Assembly (NCBI GenBank): GCA_964469905.1
Contig: CAYXZW010000001.1
Location: forward strand, 1 to 64,000
From: MVRV01 sp964469905
Lineage (GTDB): Bacteria > Desulfobacterota > Syntrophia > Syntrophales > Smithellaceae
Reading direction: 5' to 3'
DNA length: 64,000 nt
This document shows positions 25,985-34,600 of this stretch, in pieces (positions within the stretch are counted from its first letter, which is position 1; each line of letters begins with the position of its first letter). The notes under the pieces are model-generated. The model was not told where the DNA came from, did not search any database, and was given only the letters and a program-made list of their open reading frames with translations. A program made the position numbers and the translations under genes.

Positions 25985-27625
25985 TTAAAAATCCTTGAAG
26001 TCCCCGTCATTAAAGGGAATCAGTTGCTCCGGGGAAGCAGCTTTCTGGGATGCCCGGCTGGTGTTGGCATGCTGACGGCCGGTTTTCTTTTCCGGCAACG
26101 CCAGTGCCTTACGTGCCGAATGGATTTTTGTAATTTTAGTCTTCGCATCCCGGGAATTCCGGTCATTTCTGGCTGAACTGGCTGATGGGCCGGAGGTGTT
26201 TCCATGAACAACCCTTGCCAAATCTGCCACAAAAGATTTCATCTGCTCGGCCTGGGCCGTTAATTCTTCTGCCGCTGCTGCCGATTCTTCCGAACTGGCT
26301 GCTGTGGACTGTGTCACCTTATCCATTTCGGAAACTGCCAGATTTACCTGGGAAATACCATGCGATTGCTCTTCGGTTGCGGCGGAGATCTCGTCGATGA
26401 GAGCACCGATCTTTCCGGAGATGGCAATGTTTTCCTGGAAAGCAGCCCGGGTGGCACTGGTCAATGCATTGCCCTTGTGTACAGCTTTGATCGTGTTTTC
26501 GATCAGTTCATTCGTATTTTTTGCCGCATCAGATGCGCGCATGGCCAGATTCCGCACTTCGTCGGCCACCACGGCAAAACCGGCGCCGGCTTCACCCGCC
26601 CGGGCCGCCTCTACTGCGGCATTGAGTGCCAGAAGATTTGTCTGAAAAGCGATTTCATCGATAGTCTTTATGATTTTGCCTGTTTCCTCGCTGGAACGGG
26701 TGATTGCGGCTATAGCCGTACTCATATCGTCCATATGCAAACTCACTTTTTGCACGACCTTGGAGGCTTCTCCCATCATGGCTTTGGCCTGATTGGCATT
26801 GTCAGCGTTCTGTCTGGTCATGGAGGACATTTCTTCGAGCGAAGCCGATGTTTCTTCCAGTGATGAAGCCTGCTCCGATGTTCCTTCTGCCAGGGACTGA
26901 CTCGAAGATGCTACCTGACCGGCCGCTGTCGACACCTGATTGGCGCCATCCGTCAATCCGGCTACAGCACGATTGATCGGTCCAGTAACAGATCTGGCAA
27001 GAAAGAAACCCAACACCAGGGCGATGATTGATCCCAGAATCATTCCCAGGATGGTGATAAGTTTAATGAAGACGGCCTGGCTGGCGGCTGATTGAGTAGT
27101 ATCGGCAATATGTTTGTCAACTATCGGCCTGATTTCGCCGAATATTTTTCGGACATTTTTTAAATTCTCCAAGGTATCCGTCTGATAAAAGGCCATCGCT
27201 TCTTTGCGGAATTCCGGACCTTTTTTTAATTTTTTTTCCAGCTCCTGAGCTGATTGATGCAATTTTCGATGTGGTTCTTCCATCTTAATCAGCTGGTCCT
27301 TGATCTCCGGTATTTCGCTTTCTGCAGCTTTTCTGCTTTCCCCGTAATACCATTTGCCAAAACCGCATTTTTGCGGGTCTTTTTCCACTTCTATTTCTGT
27401 GGCACTTTCATTGAGCTGAAATCGGCTTACGCTCATAGCCCAATTCAGATGATCCATTTCCCGCTCCAGGAACTGCTTCGCCAGGCCTTGGCTGTTGTTT
27501 AACTTCCGGGAAACTTCTACAGAGTTGGATACACCAAGCCATCCTACAAAACCGACAATCAAGGTAATTGTTGCAACGACTGCAAATCCACCAATCAGTT
27601 TAGTACTTAATTTCCAAGCATTCAT
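25985..27625 (-). CDS. methyl-accepting chemotaxis protein with periplasmic CZB-like domain
   Basis: 546 residues. Span 1 (about 10-32), an extracytoplasmic helical region, span 2 (about 186-208), a HAMP-like segment and a long signalling coiled coil with the hairpin tip EIAFQTNLLALNAAVEAARAGE. In the periplasmic part the CZB zinc pattern can be read: His59 (HLNW), Cys87 (CGFGKWYYG), His119 and His123 (HRKLH). CZB domains bind zinc and respond to oxidants such as HOCl in other bacteria; most are cytoplasmic and C-terminal. The C-terminal tail is Ser/Arg/Lys-rich with a terminal DGDFKDF. It follows the hybrid-kinase operon on the same strand after 218 bases. Confidence 0.9.
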   Translation of the reverse strand: MNAWKLSTKLIGGFAVVATITLIVGFVGWLGVSNSVEVSRKLNNSQGLAKQFLEREMDHLNWAMSVSRFQLNESATEIEVEKDPQKCGFGKWYYGESRKAAESEIPEIKDQLIKMEEPHRKLHQSAQELEKKLKKGPEFRKEAMAFYQTDTLENLKNVRKIFGEIRPIVDKHIADTTQSAASQAVFIKLITILGMILGSIIALVLGFFLARSVTGPINRAVAGLTDGANQVSTAAGQVASSSQSLAEGTSEQASSLEETSASLEEMSSMTRQNADNANQAKAMMGEASKVVQKVSLHMDDMSTAIAAITRSSEETGKIIKTIDEIAFQTNLLALNAAVEAARAGEAGAGFAVVADEVRNLAMRASDAAKNTNELIENTIKAVHKGNALTSATRAAFQENIAISGKIGALIDEISAATEEQSHGISQVNLAVSEMDKVTQSTAASSEESAAAAEELTAQAEQMKSFVADLARVVHGNTSGPSASSARNDRNSRDAKTKITKIHSARKALALPEKKTGRQHANTSRASQKAASPEQLIPFNDGDFKDF

Positions 27626-27843
27626 CAGTAATTCCTTTGTATGGTAATATTATTTGATTTTCGGAACTGGACTTCCTGTGTACGCAAGCCTGCAGAAATT
27701 CCAGTAATGATTAGTTTCCAACAACCGAATGGAACGGCACTGTATATGCTTGATGTCAGCCGGTCAAGAGAAATATTAATATCCGGTTTAACGGCTTCTG
27801 GTAAAATAAAAGATATTATTCAGATCAACCGCACTTTGTTATC

Positions 27844-30588
27844 CTACTCTCTGTCCAGGGTTTCGCGCAATTTAGCCGCCAGATCATTTAAAGAAAACGG
27901 TTTTTGAATGAAATGCACGCCATCATCCAGAACTCCGTGGTGGGCTATGGTATTGGCTGTGTATCCGGACATGAAAAGGCGCTTGATGTCCGGATACAGG
28001 GACAGGATGTTCCGCGCCAGGTCCCGGCCATTCATTTCGGGCATGACCACGTCGGTCATGAGCAGGTGGATTTTGCCTCTGTGTTCTCCGGCCAGGCGAA
28101 TGGCCTCTCCCGGCGTACCTGCCGGCAGCACGGTATAACCCAGATGTTGAAGCATCAGAGTGGTCATTTCCAGGATGGCCGGCTCGTCTTCGGTAAGCAG
28201 GATTGTTTCGTTGCCTGGTGCGGCGGTATCCGTAATTTCATCTGCGAGCAGCAGCCCGGCTTTGCCCACATGACGGGGCAGGTAGATCCGGAAGGTCGTT
28301 CCCTGTCCGGGTTCGCTGTATACATTGATGAAACCGTTGTTTTGTTTAACAATACCATAGACGGTGGCCAGCCCGAGGCCGGTTCCTTTGCCCATGGCCT
28401 TGGTGGTAAAGAAAGGTTCGAACAGTTTATCCAGAGTATCCTTGTCCATACCGCTGCCGTTATCACTTACAGCGAGCAGGACGTATTCTCCGGGAATAAA
28501 TCCCGGATGATTGGCGCAGTGGGCTTTGTCAAAGATGGTGGCTCCCGTTTCAATGATGACCTTGCCCACGCCGGAAATAGCGTCCCGGGCGTTGACGCAC
28601 AGATTGGCCAGAATCTGGTCGATCTGGGTGGTATCCATCTTTACCGGCCACAGGGCTGCATCGGGCAGCCAGACGAGATCAATGTCCTCGCCGATAAGCC
28701 GTCTCAGCATCTTGAGCATGCCTTCGACAACTTCGTTTAAGTCCAGCACCTGCGGCGCTATTGTCTGCTTGCGGGCGAAGGCCAGCAGTTGCCGGGTGAG
28801 ATCGGCGGAGCGCTCGGCGGCTTTCCTAATTTCCTGCAGGTCTTTGTAGGAAGGTTGCGCGGGATCGGCCTTCATCATGGCTATTTCCGCCCGTCCCAGA
28901 ATAACTCCCAGCATGTTGTTGAAATCATGGGCTACGCCACCGGCCAAACGTCCCACGGATTCCATCTTCTGGGCTTGGGTCAACTGCTCCTGCAACTTCT
29001 CCCGTTCTTCTTCCAGCCGTCGGCGCTCGGTGATGTCGATGCCTACGCCGAAAAAGTAATCAAATTCGTTTCCTTTCTTGAAGACAGTTGTGCCATGCCA
29101 TTCCACTAAAAGTCGTCTGCCGTCTTTGGCCAGAATGTAATTTTCGTTTATCGTATTTTTTTTAAGATGCGTTAATTGCGCAAAAACTTTCGAGAGTGAC
29201 TCCCTGTTACTTTCCGGCACAAAGGTTGTCAGATAGTCTCTGCCGACAACCTCGTTTTTGGTGTAGCCAAGAGCCTGTAAAAGCGTATCATTCATCATGA
29301 TAATCTTTCCCGTGGAGCTGATGGCAACGAAAAAGGTGGGAGAGTTATGCACCAGGGTTTGGCTGAATTCTTTTTCTTTTTGCAGTTCTTCTTCTATCCG
29401 CTTGCGTTCGGTGATGTCAGTTATCAATCCCTCCAGCGCCAGCAAATCTCCGCTTTCGGAAAAGACTCCCTGTCCCTGCTCCCAAACCCATTTTATCTTG
29501 CCGTCTGTCGTTGTTATCCGATAGGTTATCTGATATTTGTTCTTATTTTGCACACCGGATTGAACAACATCCCATACATGTTCTCTGTCTTGGGGATGAA
29601 TAAGATCAGCAAAAGAGATTCTCTGGTTCTTTACCAGGTCGGCCGGTTTATATCCGGTGAGTGCAAGGCATCCTTCACTGACAAACTCCATGGTCCAATC
29701 TTTATCATTTAGACAACGATAAGCCATTCCCGGCAGGTTGGACATCAGAGTGGAAAGCCGGCGTTCATTTTCCCTGATGGCTTCTTCAGTCCGCTTGTGC
29801 TCGGTGATATCCCTTACAAAGGCCTGGATTAAGAACGCATCGCCAACTTTAATGCTATTCAAACTAACCTCTGCATCAAACGGGGTACGGTCATACCGGC
29901 AATGCCTCCATTCGAAAAATTGAGGTTTCCCGAGGAGAGCGGCATTCATATTTTTCAGGGCCTTTTCTTCTGAGGCACTGCCATCTGGTTGAAAAGGAGG
30001 TGAAAACTCGTCAGGATAACAGCCGATAATTTGTTCCCGACTGCAGCCGAACACCTTCAGGGTTTCATCATTACAATCGATGAACTTATAATCTTTCAAT
30101 ATGAACACGGCATCATTCGCATTATTGAAGAGTGTACGATATCTTTCTTCACTTTCCCGTAGTTTTATCTCCGCTTTCTTGCGCTCAGTGATGTCGCGGA
30201 GAGAACCTGCCAGTCCTATAAGGGTGCCGGCGCTATCGTAGAGGAGGTGCGCCGAGAGTGACGCCATTGCTCTGGAGCCGTCACGCTTGATCAGCGTAAG
30301 TTCATAATCTCTCACATATCCTTGTTCGGCCATCGCCTTCAGGAGAGCCGCTCTGTCGCCGGGCGTGTCGTAAACCAATGTCGCCGGCTGACCGATGAGA
30401 TCTTCGGGTTTCCATCCGGATAAGCGGTAAACAGAGGGGGATACTAATGTAATAATGCCGTTCAGATCGGTTTGATAATAGAGGTCTTCAAACGACTCAA
30501 AAATAGTCCGGAATTTTGTTTCACTCTCCCGTAACTCATCTTCCGCCTGCTTGCGGTCTTTAGATGCTTTTGCCTGCTCGCTCTTCAT
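27844..30588 (-). CDS. multi-PAS hybrid histidine kinase with C-terminal receiver
   Basis: 914 residues, no membrane span. Four PAS domains (about 22-150, 155-278, 285-405, 410-530), each with a DITERK-type linker, then HisKA with the His in RLAGGVAHDFNNMLG (near 556), HATPase_c (about 650-780; NLCVNARDAI, GLATVYGIVKQ) and a receiver domain (about 795-910) with Asp in LLMTDVVMPEMNG. The start overlaps the preceding regulator gene's stop as ATGA. The signal is unknown. It is the last kinase of the run starting at 39.9 kb. Confidence 0.92.
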   Translation of the reverse strand: MKSEQAKASKDRKQAEDELRESETKFRTIFESFEDLYYQTDLNGIITLVSPSVYRLSGWKPEDLIGQPATLVYDTPGDRAALLKAMAEQGYVRDYELTLIKRDGSRAMASLSAHLLYDSAGTLIGLAGSLRDITERKKAEIKLRESEERYRTLFNNANDAVFILKDYKFIDCNDETLKVFGCSREQIIGCYPDEFSPPFQPDGSASEEKALKNMNAALLGKPQFFEWRHCRYDRTPFDAEVSLNSIKVGDAFLIQAFVRDITEHKRTEEAIRENERRLSTLMSNLPGMAYRCLNDKDWTMEFVSEGCLALTGYKPADLVKNQRISFADLIHPQDREHVWDVVQSGVQNKNKYQITYRITTTDGKIKWVWEQGQGVFSESGDLLALEGLITDITERKRIEEELQKEKEFSQTLVHNSPTFFVAISSTGKIIMMNDTLLQALGYTKNEVVGRDYLTTFVPESNRESLSKVFAQLTHLKKNTINENYILAKDGRRLLVEWHGTTVFKKGNEFDYFFGVGIDITERRRLEEEREKLQEQLTQAQKMESVGRLAGGVAHDFNNMLGVILGRAEIAMMKADPAQPSYKDLQEIRKAAERSADLTRQLLAFARKQTIAPQVLDLNEVVEGMLKMLRRLIGEDIDLVWLPDAALWPVKMDTTQIDQILANLCVNARDAISGVGKVIIETGATIFDKAHCANHPGFIPGEYVLLAVSDNGSGMDKDTLDKLFEPFFTTKAMGKGTGLGLATVYGIVKQNNGFINVYSEPGQGTTFRIYLPRHVGKAGLLLADEITDTAAPGNETILLTEDEPAILEMTTLMLQHLGYTVLPAGTPGEAIRLAGEHRGKIHLLMTDVVMPEMNGRDLARNILSLYPDIKRLFMSGYTANTIAHHGVLDDGVHFIQKPFSLNDLAAKLRETLDRE

Positions 30589-31247
30589 TTAGTCCCCTTT
30601 ACACCGTCAGAATCGCTGTCCTTGACGAATTCGGAATAGTGTATTTTCATGCACTCGGGGCAGATACTGTGGCTGAATTGAGCATCGGAATGGCGGCTGA
30701 CATAAGCCTCGACCTGGTTCCAGTAGCCCCCGTCATCGCGTATTTTTTTACAGAACGAACAGATGGGCAGGATTCCCTGCAGGGTTTTGATATGATCGAG
30801 AGCCTGTTTCAATTCCAGGATTTGTGCAGCCAACTGCTCCTGCATATTGATCATGCGACGTCCGGCCGCGACACGTGCGCGGAGTTCGCCCGGATCAAAC
30901 GGCTTCGCCAGATAGTCGTCGGCCCCTGTGTCCAGCCCGGCAATGATGTCGGCTTTCTCATCTCTGGTGGTCAGCATGATCAGGTAGTGCCTGTCTGTAG
31001 TGGCGAGCAAGCTGGACGAAGATGACTGATCGCTTTCCAGGGCGCGGACACGGCGGACGATTTCCAGACCATCCATTTCCGGCATCATCCAGTCGAAGAT
31101 AGCCAGACGAGGGGCATCGGGCTTCTGCAGTTCATTCCAGGCTTCCAGACCATTGGTAGTTTCCACCACCTCATGGCCTCCTTTTTTCAACACGGCGGCA
31201 AGCATGGCGCGGGACGTGAAGTCGTCTTCGGCGATTAAAATGCGCAT
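30585..31247 (-). CDS. response regulator with C-terminal cysteine-pair (zinc-ribbon-like) module
   Basis: 220 residues. Receiver domain (about 1-125) with Asp in LAIFDWMMPEMDG, a helical coiled coil (about 130-160), then a compact module: ICSFCKKIRDDGGYWNQVE followed by HSDAQFSHSICPECMKIHY. Two CxxC pairs suggest a metal site. This module is seen at the ends of PAS kinases and regulators in many anaerobes; its function is not established. No DNA-binding domain. It lies between a single-domain receiver and the four-PAS hybrid kinase. Confidence 0.88.
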   Translation of the reverse strand: MRILIAEDDFTSRAMLAAVLKKGGHEVVETTNGLEAWNELQKPDAPRLAIFDWMMPEMDGLEIVRRVRALESDQSSSSSLLATTDRHYLIMLTTRDEKADIIAGLDTGADDYLAKPFDPGELRARVAAGRRMINMQEQLAAQILELKQALDHIKTLQGILPICSFCKKIRDDGGYWNQVEAYVSRHSDAQFSHSICPECMKIHYSEFVKDSDSDGVKGTK

Positions 31248-31263
31248 GGTTTAGCCCTCCCGG

Positions 31264-31650
31264 TCACATATATTTTTCAATCTTCTTCAATATCTTTTCT
31301 CCGTCGAACGGCTTCACAATATAGTCATCAGCTTCCACCTGAATGCAGGTGATAATTGTATCTTTATCTGCTTTAGTGGTCACCATCATTATTTTTACCC
31401 GTTTTTCTTTGGGAATATTCTGGAGTTTTTCTATTTGCCGGATATCATACACGGCTTCTGTTCCGTCCATTCCGGGCATCATAATGTCCATACAGATCAG
31501 ATTGTAAGGTTCGCCTGCCGCCAGTGCTGTTTCTACGGCTGCCACAGCTTCACTGCCGTTGACGGCAATGTCGGAATTGCCATAGCTCTTCAGAATTCCC
31601 TGAAGGAGCAGGCGGCTGGTCGGATCATCATCGACAATAAGTATCTTCAT
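31264..31650 (-). CDS. single-domain (CheY-like) response regulator
   Basis: 128 residues, one receiver domain: acidic pair in LIVDDDPTSR, phospho-acceptor Asp in NLICMDIMMPGMDG (near 57), Thr in MMVTTKAD and Lys in DYIVKPFDG. No output domain, so it is likely a phosphate shuttle or acts by protein contact, plausibly passing phosphate from the large Hpt-bearing kinase encoded 9 bases upstream. Confidence 0.92.
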   Translation of the reverse strand: MKILIVDDDPTSRLLLQGILKSYGNSDIAVNGSEAVAAVETALAAGEPYNLICMDIMMPGMDGTEAVYDIRQIEKLQNIPKEKRVKIMMVTTKADKDTIITCIQVEADDYIVKPFDGEKILKKIEKYM

Positions 31651-31659
31651 ATATTTCTC

Positions 31660-34600
31660 CTATAATTTCCAGTTTCCAATTTCCATTTTCAGCGAATCGA
31701 ACTGCTCTTCCAGGTCGGCCAGGCGCGCAGAGGCGGCGCTCAGATTACCGGACTTGGCCGATTTCTCCATCTCGAAGGCTACGGCTCGCAATTTTTCTCC
31801 GCCGATATTGGCGGATGCTCCCTTGATAGTGTGGGCCTGGCGTTCGGAGCCTTGGACATCGCCTGATTTTAAAAATGCTTTCAGGGAATGAATCTGTTGG
31901 GGGATATCCGCCAGGAAACTAGCCAGAATACTTCTGGCCAGATCTTCGTCATCCATCATGCGTTTCAGCATCCCAGCCCTGTCCCAGACGGGAATTCGGT
32001 ACTTTTTACCATTTGCCGTTTTCCCTTTATCAGTTACCGGTTTTTTTTCAGCATCCTCGCCGTTATCAGATTGCGCCTTTTCAGTTTCTTCTTCTGAGGG
32101 CAGCCATTTCTCCAGCATGTCCCTCAATTCCTCGGGTGATACCGGCTTGGACAGATAGTCATTCATTCCCGCCTCCAGGCATTCATCCCGGTCACTCTGC
32201 ATGGCGTGAGCCGTCATGGCGATGATGGGAATGGTGGAAACTTTTGATTTTTTTCCGGTTGCCAGTTGCCAGTTGCGAATTGTCCTTGTGGCGGTGAGCC
32301 CGTCCATCACGGGCATCTGCACATCCATTAATACCAGGTCGTAGGGGACGGTTTCCAGTGTTTTGACGGCTTCCGCCCCGTCGGCTACGGCGTCGGCAAA
32401 AATGCCGAGCTTATTGAGGATACCTAATGCTACTTGCTGATTGGTTATATTGTCTTCCGCCAGCAATACACGCGCGTGTCCTTTTTTCGATATACTCAGT
32501 AAATCGCGGGCCGAATGGCGTGTGATGATTGTTTTCGGCTGAGGGGTGAAAGAGCCCCTGTCGGCCAGCAACATAGACAGAACATTAAACAGATCCTGAT
32601 GCCTTGACGGCTTATTCAGGTAGGCCGAAAAGCCAATATCCTGCAGGCGGCGGGAATCGCCCCGGGAACCCAGTGATGTTAACATTACCATCCGGAGATC
32701 CGTCAGACGGGGATCGGCTTTTATAGCCCTTCCCAGGGCTTCGCCGTCCATTTCGGGCATCTGCATATCGATTATGGCGATCCAGAAGGGGTCACCTTCA
32801 TCTTGCGCCAATTGGAGAGACCTGAGTGCAGCGGGAGCATCGATAGCTTCCGCCGGGCGCATACCCCAGGCGGCCAGCCGCGTTGTCAGAATTTCCCGGT
32901 TGGTAGCATTGTCGTCCACGATCAGAACCTTCACATTATGGAAGTTAGCCGGCAGATGTGCGGTGATTTTTGATTCTTCGGCCTGTTTGTGCAAACGCAC
33001 AGTAAACCAGAACTCCGAGCCCTTGCCTTCTTCGCTCACCACTCCAATATCGCCGCCCATCATCTGGACCAGTTGTTTGGAGATGGCCAGACCCAGACCG
33101 GTGCCGCCGTACTTGCGTGTGGTTGAGGCGTCCGCCTGGGTGAACTTGTCGAAGATCAGGCCGAGCTTGCTTTGAGGAATGCCAATGCCCGTATCGCGCA
33201 CGGCGAAGCGCAGAAGAATAGGTTGGGAAAGCTTGAAGACTGATGGCTGAAGACTGAAGGATGTATCCACTGACTCCTCATCCACCAATGAAATGCGGAT
33301 GGCCACCTCACCCTGGTGGGTGAACTTGATTGCATTGCCTGCCAGATTTATGAGAATCTGACGCAAACGTCCCGGATCGCCACGGAGCAATACAGGGACT
33401 TGGCGATCGGCAGAGTAGAGCAGCTCCAGACCTTTGTCGTGGGCGCGCAAAGCCATGATCGCCGCGAAATCCTCGAGGAGGTTATCGAGATTGAAATCTA
33501 GAATTTCCATATCGAGTTTTCCCGCCTCGATCTTGGAGAAATCCAGAATGTCGTTAATCAGGCTCATGAGGGATTCTCCGCTGCTCCGGACAGTTTCGGC
33601 ATAGCGCCGCTGCTCACCGGTCAGTTCCGTGTCCAGTAAAAGCCCGGTCATCCCGATCACCCCGTTCATGGGTGTGCGGATCTCGTGGCTCATGTTGGCC
33701 AGGAACTCGGATTTGGCGGTGCTGGCCAGTTGTGCCTGCTCAGCCATCTCGTTGGCGCGGGCGGTTTCATCCGCCAGAATACGATTCATCTCGCGCATTT
33801 GCTCCTCCGCCCGCTTGCGGTCAGTGATGTCACGCATAATGCCCACAGCATGCCAGCTCTTGTTGATTTGGATAGCGGAAAGCGATAACTGAACAGAGAT
33901 TTCCTTTCCATCTTTCCGCCGGGCCTCCAGATCAAGCGTTTTACCCACGGCGGCGCCCTCTCCGGTCTTCAGAAACTTCGGGAAGGCGGCCCTGTGTGCT
34001 TCCAGATAACGCGCGGGTGCGATGAATGAATGCAGGTCTTGACCAAGGGCTTCCGCGCTCGTATAGCCCAAAATACGCTCGGCGGCGGGGTTCCAATATG
34101 ATACCCGACCTTCCGTGTTCATCATGAGGATGGCATCCTGAGCTGAGTCGGTGACGGAACGCATGCGGATTTCGCTCTCCCGCAGTTCCGCCTCCACACG
34201 TTTGATATCAGTGATATCGTGAACAATACCACGAAAGCCGATGGGATTATTATTAGCATCAAGTAATAAAGAAGCGTAAAAATCAATGGTTCGGATGGCG
34301 CCGTCTTTCCTTCTGATATCCCATTCCAGATTTTGTAAAGGAACCCCCGTCTTGTATGTCTGGTTATAGGCGCGATAGACTTTTTCTGCTGCCATCTCTT
34401 CCGCTGAGTAGATGCGGAAATTAGTGCCCAGCATTTCATCCCTGCTGTAACCGAATATTCGCAGGAAGGCCTCATTGAAAAAAGTGTAGTTGCCGGCAAG
34501 GTCTACTTCCTGATAACCCTCTTCCATTTCATCCAGAATAGTGCGATAACGCTCTTCGCTCTCGCGCAGTTCCGCCTCCACCAGTTTGATGTCGGTGATG

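Noticed and set aside
27904..28740. 278-codon plus-strand open frame
   Set aside because: Exactly antisense to the receiver and HATPase part of the four-PAS hybrid kinase, whose motifs are unmistakable.
31264..31650. Chemotaxis CheY for the nearby chemoreceptor
   Set aside because: No CheA, CheW, CheR or CheB in the window, and the gene is packed between kinase genes, so a phosphorelay shuttle is more likely.
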